Source of the DNA: CAVQGZ01 sp963712175
Lineage (GTDB): Bacteria; Actinomycetota; Actinomycetes; Jiangellales; Jiangellaceae
DNA: 64,000 nucleotides
Direction: 5' to 3'
NCBI GenBank assembly: GCA_963712175.1
Contig: CAVQGZ010000004.1
Coordinates: 930,001 to 994,000 of the forward strand
Shown here: piece by piece, positions 58,619 to 64,000 of the stretch
Layout: each line of letters opens with the position of its first letter
How positions within the stretch are numbered: the first letter of the stretch is position 1
Made by a program: the position numbers and the translations under genes
Notes under the pieces: model-generated
The model's database searches: none
Told to the model about the DNA's origin: nothing
What the model saw: the letters and a program-made list of their open reading frames with translations, nothing else

Positions 58619-59376
58619 CCACCGACCAGGGGCTTGGCCATCCACGAGTGCACGGGCGTCGCGGTGCGCAGCACCGGTGGCTCCTCCAGCGCGCCAGGCG
58701 CAGGCGCCGGCGCGGTGTAGCAGACCGACAGCAGCCACGCCCCCTCGCGCAACCACCACCCGGGGAAGGCCGTCTCGCCGCCGTCGAACCGGTTGACCAC
58801 CCTCAGCGGCGACCAGACCCCGTCAGCGCGTTGACCAGGATCGGCGAGCTGCACCTCCACGCTGCGGGTGTCTCGACGCAGCCCGGTCCGCAGCACCTTC
58901 AGCGCGCTCTCCTTCGCTGACCAGAAGAGGTTCGCCAGCACCATGCGCCCCTGGTCGTCATGCGCCTCGGCGACGACCTGCTGCTCGTCAGGCGTCAGGA
59001 AGTCCCGCACGAAGCCCTCCGAGCGTGGTTCGACGATCTCGACGTCGCACCCCACAGCACCGAGGTCGGACCCGACGAGGCACACACCCCAGCCGGCGCG
59101 ATCCGTGAGCGACACGTCAAGGCCGAGAGGACGGCCGTCCACCTCCACGTAGGGGGCACCGGTCAGCCGGTTCGGGACCGCCACCCGTGCCAGCGTCGTG
59201 ACGTCGACGTCCCAGCCGAGCGTGGCCAGCACCGCATGCTTGGCGGTGAGCCGCCGCACCAGGTACTCGGTGCGGCGCTTGGTGAAGCGCATGGACGCGG
59301 CCCGCCGGGCCTCGTACTCGGTGAGCCACGCGGTCGTGTCGGGAAGGTGCGGTTCCCCACGGGCAAGCCAGCGCAT
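58609..59376 (-). CDS. Sfp-type 4'-phosphopantetheinyl transferase
   Basis: 255 residues from the ATG at 59376 with GTAGGG upstream; an ATG at 59400 would add 8 residues. The ACPS fold signature is present: GAVGCDVEIVEPRSEGFVRD with the Mg-binding Asp and Glu, and NLFWSAKESALKVLRTGLRR with the WxxKE motif. The enzyme moves phosphopantetheine from CoA to carrier domains. It converges on the carboxylase gene with a 10-base overlap, so the set synthase-carboxylase-PPTase is physically linked although on opposite strands. Its natural target is presumably the six ACP domains, whose acceptor is Thr. Confidence 0.9.
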   Translation of the reverse strand: MRWLARGEPHLPDTTAWLTEYEARRAASMRFTKRRTEYLVRRLTAKHAVLATLGWDVDVTTLARVAVPNRLTGAPYVEVDGRPLGLDVSLTDRAGWGVCLVGSDLGAVGCDVEIVEPRSEGFVRDFLTPDEQQVVAEAHDDQGRMVLANLFWSAKESALKVLRTGLRRDTRSVEVQLADPGQRADGVWSPLRVVNRFDGGETAFPGWWLREGAWLLSVCYTAPAPAPGALEEPPVLRTATPVHSWMAKPLVGGQA

Positions 59377-59386
59377 GAGCGACGCC

Positions 59387-61339
59387 CTACCAGATGCCAA
59401 CCCGGCTGTCGGGATCGAGCCACATCTCGTCGCCGGGTGCGGTGCCGAAGGCCTCGTGGAACTCCTCGACGTTGCGCACCGTGCCGTTGCAGCGGAACTC
59501 CGGCGGGCTGTGCGGGTCGATCGAGAGCAGGCGGATCTTCTCCTCGCGCCTCGCCTTCTCGCGCCAGGCCTGGGCCCAGCCGAACATGAGCCGCTGCATC
59601 CCGGTCAGCCCGTCGAGCACCGGGGGCTCCTGACCGCGCAGAGAGATCCGGTACGCATGAGCGGCGATCGACAGCCCCCCCAGGTCGCCGATGTTCTCCC
59701 CCACCGTCAGCGCACCGTTCACGTGGTGCCCAGGCGTGTCAGGCGGCTCGTAGGCGTCGTACTGCTCGATGAGTGCCGCCGCCCGGTCGTCGAACTCCGA
59801 GCGGTCGTCATCGGTCCACCAGTTGCTGAGGTTCCCCACCCCGTCGTACTTCGAACCCTGGTCGTCGAAGCCGTGACCGATCTCGTGCCCGATGACCGCG
59901 CCGATCCCTCCGTAGTTGGCGGCGTCGTCGGCCTCGAGGTCGAAGAACGGCGGCTGCAGGATCGCCGCCGGGAAGACGATCTCGTTCATCCCCGGGTTGT
60001 AGTACGCGTTGACCGTCTGCGGCGTCATGAACCACTCCCCGCGGTCGACCTCCGTCCCCACCTTGCCGAGCTGGCGGTCGGTCTCGAAGGCTGCCGCGCG
60101 ACCGACGTTGCCGAGCAGGTCACCACGCACGATCTGCAAGGCCGAGTAGTCGCGCCAGGTGTCCGGGTACCCGATCTTGGGGGTGAACAGCTCGAGCTTG
60201 GCGAGGGCCTGCTCGCGAGTCCCGGACGTCATCCACGCCAGCCGGCCGATTCGCTGCCGGTAGGCCTCCACGAGGTTCTCGACGAGCTGCTCCATGTGTG
60301 CCTTGGCCTCCGGAGGGAAGTGCTCGGCGACGTAGAGCCGCCCCAAGGCCTCCCCCAGCACCGACTCGACGAGCCCAACGCCGCGCTTCCAGCGGGCTCG
60401 AATCTCCGGGACACCTGACAACGTGCGACCGTAGAAGTCGAAGTTCTCTGCGACGAACGCCTCGCTCAGATATGGGGCGGCGGCGTGGACGACCTTCCAG
60501 CGCAGCCAGGTCTTCCATGCCGACAGGTCGACGGCGACGAGCTCGTCGCTCAGCGCGGTGAAGAAGCTGGGCTGGCGCACGACGACCTCGTCGAGCACGC
60601 CATCCGGTGCACCCAGGGCATTCGCCCAGACCCCCCACGACAGGTTCGGTGACATCGAGTCCAGCTCGTCACGACTGGCCAGGTTGTACGTAGCCGTCGC
60701 GTCCCGGGTGGCCACCCGGTTCCAGTGCGCGGTCGCCACGCGCGTCTCGACCTCCATCACCCGGTGGGCCTCGTCGATCCCACCGCAGCCGGCCAGCCCC
60801 AGCATGCGTGCGACGTGCTCCACGTAGTCGGCGCGAATCTGGTCGAACCGCTCGTCGGAGTAGTACGACTCGTCGGGCAGCCCGAGCCCGCCCTGGTTCA
60901 GGTAGAGCACGTACCGCGTCGAGTCACCCCGGTCGGTGTCCACGAAGCTTCCGAACAGCCCCGGAGCCCCCGCTCGTTCGAGCGCCCCGACGGCGCTCAC
61001 CAGCTCGTCAACGTTCGTCACCGCGTCGACCACCGTCAGCATCGCAGCCAGGGGCGTCCCGCCGAGCTGCTCGGCCCGATCCGTGTCCATGAAGTCCAGG
61101 TAGACGTCAGCGATCTTCTGCTCGTCGCTGCCCTCGCTCCAGGCGCCGGCCGCAACCCGCTCGGTGATGTGATGGAGACTCGCCTCAGCTTCGTCACGCA
61201 GCCGCGTGAACTCGCCGAAGCGCGCCTTGTCCGACGGGATCTCGGCCTGCTCGAGCCACCGTCCGTTGACGTGACGGAACAGGTCGTCCTGAGGCCGGAC
61301 GGATTGGTCGACGTAACTGAGGTCAATCCCGGACTTCAC
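59387..61339 (-). CDS. pepO: M13-family zinc metallopeptidase (neprilysin/PepO-like)
   Basis: 650 residues from a GTG. The catalytic segment GAVIGHEIGHGFDDQGSKYD contains HExxH, and the third zinc ligand Glu is in LTVGENIGDLGGLSIAAHAY. The C-terminal QRLMFGWAQAWREKARREEK and YRCNGTV-like FRCNGTVRNVEEFHEAF motifs are typical. The N-terminus DDLFRHVNGRWLEQAEIPSD lacks a signal peptide, so the bacterial enzyme acts in the cytoplasm on peptides. It follows the universal stress protein gene on the minus strand and is followed by the PPTase gene, whose start overlaps or nearly abuts its stop. Confidence 0.95.
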   Translation of the reverse strand: MKSGIDLSYVDQSVRPQDDLFRHVNGRWLEQAEIPSDKARFGEFTRLRDEAEASLHHITERVAAGAWSEGSDEQKIADVYLDFMDTDRAEQLGGTPLAAMLTVVDAVTNVDELVSAVGALERAGAPGLFGSFVDTDRGDSTRYVLYLNQGGLGLPDESYYSDERFDQIRADYVEHVARMLGLAGCGGIDEAHRVMEVETRVATAHWNRVATRDATATYNLASRDELDSMSPNLSWGVWANALGAPDGVLDEVVVRQPSFFTALSDELVAVDLSAWKTWLRWKVVHAAAPYLSEAFVAENFDFYGRTLSGVPEIRARWKRGVGLVESVLGEALGRLYVAEHFPPEAKAHMEQLVENLVEAYRQRIGRLAWMTSGTREQALAKLELFTPKIGYPDTWRDYSALQIVRGDLLGNVGRAAAFETDRQLGKVGTEVDRGEWFMTPQTVNAYYNPGMNEIVFPAAILQPPFFDLEADDAANYGGIGAVIGHEIGHGFDDQGSKYDGVGNLSNWWTDDDRSEFDDRAAALIEQYDAYEPPDTPGHHVNGALTVGENIGDLGGLSIAAHAYRISLRGQEPPVLDGLTGMQRLMFGWAQAWREKARREEKIRLLSIDPHSPPEFRCNGTVRNVEEFHEAFGTAPGDEMWLDPDSRVGIW

Positions 61340-61351
61340 GCTCCTACTCTG

Positions 61352-61774
61352 TCACGCGGGACTGCCGCGAAGGACGACGACCGGGCAGGGTGCATGGTGC
61401 ACGCAGTACGACGCCACCGACCCCAGGTGCATCCCCGCCAGCCCGCCTCGCCCGTGCGACCCGATCACCAGCGCATCCGCCCCGGCTGCCTGTCGGGTCA
61501 GTACATGGGCGGGACGTCCCTCCACGGCTCGGGCGTGCACCACACCCTCGCCCTCACGTCCCAGCACGGCCTCAAGCGTCGTGACCAGAAGGCGCTCGGC
61601 GTGGTCGGCGTAGTCCTGCTCGGTAGCCGTCGGCAGCAGCAGGATGGTCACCGGCACCTCCCACGCGGTGACCGCCTCCACCTCCGCCCCCGTTCTACGC
61701 GCCTGGGCCACCGCCCACGTCAGCGCCTGCTTGCTGTCCGGTGACCCGTCGATCCCGACGACGATCCTGCCCAC
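61352..61774 (-). CDS. Universal stress protein (UspA family)
   Basis: 140 residues from the GTG at 61774, preceded by GGAGG 5 bases upstream; GTG 61786 is an alternative. The single Usp domain has RIVVGIDGSPDSKQALTWAV at the N-terminus and the ATP-binding loop VIGSHGRGGLAGMHLGSVAS (Gly-x2-Gly-x9-Gly-Ser), ending in HAPCPVVVLRGSP. Such proteins bind ATP and help survival under hypoxia or starvation. It is divergent from the pyruvate formate-lyase gene, which fits a shared response to low oxygen. The M13 gene follows after 12 bases. Confidence 0.9.
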   Translation of the reverse strand: MGRIVVGIDGSPDSKQALTWAVAQARRTGAEVEAVTAWEVPVTILLLPTATEQDYADHAERLLVTTLEAVLGREGEGVVHARAVEGRPAHVLTRQAAGADALVIGSHGRGGLAGMHLGSVASYCVHHAPCPVVVLRGSPA

Positions 61775-61849
61775 GATGTCCTCCACTCTGGATGCCCTCC
61801 GTCTCCAGAGCACCAGAAGACGAGGAGGGCCACTAGAGTCTTTGGGCAT

Positions 61850-61866
61850 GGGAATGATTCTCGTTA
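61850..61866. promoter_or_regulatory. Fur-family (Zur-like) box candidate
   Basis: GGGAATGATTCTCGTTA has a GAATGATTC dyad core and one half resembling the Zur consensus AATNATTNTCATT. It lies between the divergent stress protein and PFL genes. Only weak support, by eye. Confidence 0.25.
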
Positions 61867-61941
61867 GTGCGGGTACTCCGACTCAGAATGTGGACCATTG
61901 GCAGGCATGAAACGCTCTCGAGTGGGGCATCCTTGTACCTG

Positions 61942-61971
61942 AGGCGTCACCGCCGGCCGGAGGTGACGCCT
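61942..61971 (+). promoter_or_regulatory. Hairpin in the leader of pyruvate formate-lyase
   Basis: AGGCGTCACC at 61942-61951 pairs exactly with GGTGACGCCT at 61962-61971 around a 10-base GC loop. It lies 34 bases before the PFL start, after a TGTACCT that may be the -10. It could act as an attenuator, an RNA stabiliser or the terminator of a short transcript. No U-tract follows. Confidence 0.5.
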
Positions 61972-62004
61972 GTCCGGCAGCCAACGAGACGAGCGAGGAC
62001 GCAC

Positions 62005-64000
62005 GTGACCGACACAGCGACGCCCATCACGACCACCGAGACCGACGCCTGGCAAGGGTTCGTCGGCACCCAGTGGAAGATCACCATCGACGTCCGCGAC
62101 TTCATCCAGGCCAACTACGAGCCGTACACCGGGGACTCCTCGTTCCTGAGCGGAGCCACCGAGCGCACGACCGGGATCTGGAGCACCCTCAGCGAGCTCA
62201 TGGTGATCGAGAACCAGAAGGGCATCCTCGACGTCGACGTCCATACGCCGGCAACGATCACCAGCCACGAGCCGGGCTACATCGACAAGGACAACGAGAT
62301 CATCGTCGGACTTCAGACCGACGCACCGCTGAAGCGCGCGATCATGCCCAACGGCGGGTACCGCATGGTCGAGTCGGGCCTGAAGGCCTACGGGTACGAG
62401 CCCGACCCGCAGGTTCGTGAGATCTTCACGAAGTACCGCAAGACCCACAACGACGGTGTCTTCGACGCCTACACGCCCGACATCATGGCGGCGCGACGCT
62501 CCGGCATCGTCACCGGGCTTCCGGACGCCTACGGTCGCGGCCGCATCATCGGCGACTACCGCCGCGTGGCTCTCTACGGAGTAGACCGCCTGCTGGAGCG
62601 CAAGAAGCAAGAGAAGGACGCCCTGGCCTTCCTGCACTCCACCGACGACGTGATCCGCGACCGCGAGGAGCTGTCGGAGCAGATCAGGGCCCTGGGTGAG
62701 CTCGTGGAGATGGCCGCCTCGTACGGATTCGACGTCACCCGGCCCGCGCAGGATGCTCAGGAGGCCGTCCAGTGGACCTACTTGGCCTACCTGGCTGCAG
62801 TGAAGGAGCAGAACGGCGCGGCAATGTCGCTGGGCCGCGTCTCGACCTTCCTGGACGTCTACATCGAGCGCGACCTCGCCGCGGGTCGCATCACCGAGGA
62901 GTTCGCCCAGGAGATCGTCGACGACTTCGTCATCAAGCTGCGCATCGTCCGCTTCCTTCGCACGCCGGAGTACGACGAGCTGTTCTCCGGCGACCCCACC
63001 TGGGTCACCGAGGCGATCGGCGGCATGGGCGAGGACGGGCGGCCGCTGGTCACCAAGACGTCCTTCCGCTTCCTGCAGACCCTGTACAACCTCGGCCCTG
63101 CCCCGGAGCCCAACCTCACGGTCTTCTGGTCGCCCGGACCTGCCGCAGGGCTTCAAGGACTTCTCGGCCAAGGTCTCCATCGACACCTCGTCCATCCAGT
63201 ACGAGAACGACGAGCTCATGCGGCCCCGGTTCGGCGACGACACCGCGATCGCCTGCTGCGTGTCCGCGATGCCGGTGGGCAAGCAGATGCAGTTCTTCGG
63301 TGCGCGCGTGAACCTGGCCAAGGCGCTGCTGTACGCCCTCAACGGCGGACGCGACGAGATCACCGGCAACAGATCGCCGACGTCGGAGACCCGGTCACCG
63401 GGGACGTCCTCGACTTCGACGAGGTCGTCGAGAAGCTCGACGAGACCATGGAGTGGCTGGCGCAGACCTACGTCAACGCACTGAACGTCATCCACTACAT
63501 GCACGACAAGTACTCCTACGAGCGCATCGAGATGGCACTGCACGACTACGCGCCGGCCCGGACGCTGGCGTGCGGTATCGCCGGACTGTCCGTGCTGGCG
63601 GACTAGCCTCTCGGCCATCAAGTACGCGACCGTCAAGCCGGTCCGTGACGAGACCGGGCTGATCGTCGACTTCGAGACCGAGGGCGACTTCCCGTGCTTC
63701 GGCAACAACGACGACGAGGTCGACCAGATCGCCGTGCGCATCGTCGAGGGCTTCATGGACAAGGTGCGCAAGCACCCGGCCTACCGCAACGCCAAGCACA
63801 CCCAGTCGGTGCTGACCATCACGTCCAACGTCGTCTACGGCAAGAAGACCGGCAACACTCCGGACGGTCGTCGCAAGGGCGAGCCCTTCGCCCCCGGCGC
63901 CAACCCCATGCACGGCCGCGACAAGAAGGGACTGGTGGCTGCCGCTCTCTCGGTCGCAAAGCTGCCGTACGAGGACTCCGAGGACGGCATCTCGCTCACC
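62005..64000 (+). CDS. pflB: Pyruvate formate-lyase (frame broken three times, 3' end beyond window)
   Basis: Starts at the GTG at 62005 behind GAGCGAGG and runs off the right edge. PFL is a glycyl-radical enzyme that converts pyruvate and CoA to formate and acetyl-CoA without oxygen. Visible segments are DAWQGFVGTQWKITIDVRDF, VTGLPDAYGRGRIIGDYRRV, FRFLQTLYNLGPAPEPNLTV and TAIACCVSAMPVGKQMQFFG with the adjacent active-site cysteines. The Gly-radical motif lies downstream, outside. Frame breaks near 63130 (one extra base before DLPQGF), 63372 (one missing base before QIADVGD) and 63625 (extra T making a TAG before SLSAIKYATVKP). All are single-base and the protein continues, so errors are likelier than a pseudogene. 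Confidence 0.9.

Noticed and set aside
61867..62004. Upstream extension of the PFL frame
   Set aside because: It includes the leader hairpin, lacks similarity, and a ribosome site precedes GTG 62005.
62005..64000. PFL as a true pseudogene
   Set aside because: Three single-base breaks within 500 bases, each with perfect continuation of conserved sequence and intact Cys-Cys active site, fit sequencing error better than decay.

Overview
The window is high-GC DNA from an Actinomycetota (actinobacterium). The evidence is the 20S proteasome/Pup-ligase locus (prcB-prcA-pafA), the RNA polymerase-binding protein RbpA, a GarA/OdhI-type FHA protein, the gcvH-garA-ftsR-BFN-MerR-gcvP block shared with mycobacteria and corynebacteria, and many GTG starts with ATGA/GTGA overlaps. 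A pyruvate formate-lyase at the right edge suggests it can live by fermentation. I cannot name the genus. No tRNA, rRNA, CRISPR array, insertion sequence or prophage gene was seen, and no stretch longer than about 230 bases lacks a gene.

Layout. (1) 1-8449, plus strand: prcB (partial), prcA, pafA, an FKBP lipoprotein, tatA, tatC, a diacylglycerol-kinase-like gene and a HelY-type helicase. This is the classic actinobacterial order, but pafB and pafC are missing from their usual place. (2) 8434-15783: a 5'-3' exonuclease (minus), M24 peptidase, acyl-CoA dehydrogenase, amidohydrolase, then lnt and ppm as overlapping separate genes. (3) 15784-19497: convergent terminator, rbpA with a SigR/SigH-type promoter, an MFS transporter, GDPD and small membrane proteins. 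(4) 19563-26824, plus strand: DUF3097, a TPR-like protein, an ABC1 kinase, a polysaccharide deacetylase, a HAD phosphatase and a TldD/TldE pair. (5) 26830-35269, minus strand: pgsA-like, DUF881, sbp, DUF881, gcvH, garA, ftsR, BFN protein, MerR and gcvP. (6) 35323-37651: DUF3445, a flavin-binding oxidoreductase and a methyltransferase. (7) 37854-43613: etfB, etfA, an EtfD-like membrane Fe-S oxidoreductase and a long acyl-CoA dehydrogenase. This is a complete route from acyl-CoA oxidation to the quinone pool. (8) 43623-59376: a fatty-acid/polyketide megasynthase (KS-AT-KS-six ACPs-KR-DH), a single-chain eukaryote-like acetyl-CoA carboxylase and an Sfp-type phosphopantetheinyl transferase. (9) 59387-64000: an M13 metallopeptidase, a universal stress protein and pyruvate formate-lyase (runs off the end).

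The most interesting locus is region 8. One gene makes malonyl-CoA, the next builds a chain from it, and a PPTase sits beside them. All six tandem carrier domains have Thr where the phosphopantetheine-bearing Ser should be, and contain no other Ser in the conserved core. This is either a carrier family with an unusual attachment residue or a set of unmodified domains.

Reading frames are broken at about ten places (34.5, 46.68, 48.75, 49.1, 51.13, 52.97, 57.9, 63.13, 63.37 and 63.62 kb), usually by one base, and the protein sequence continues coherently on the other side each time. I read these as mostly sequencing or assembly errors and annotate the affected genes as single genes. Several genes have an extended -10 (TANNNT) only 6-8 bases before a GTG/ATG and no Shine-Dalgarno, which suggests frequent leaderless transcription.
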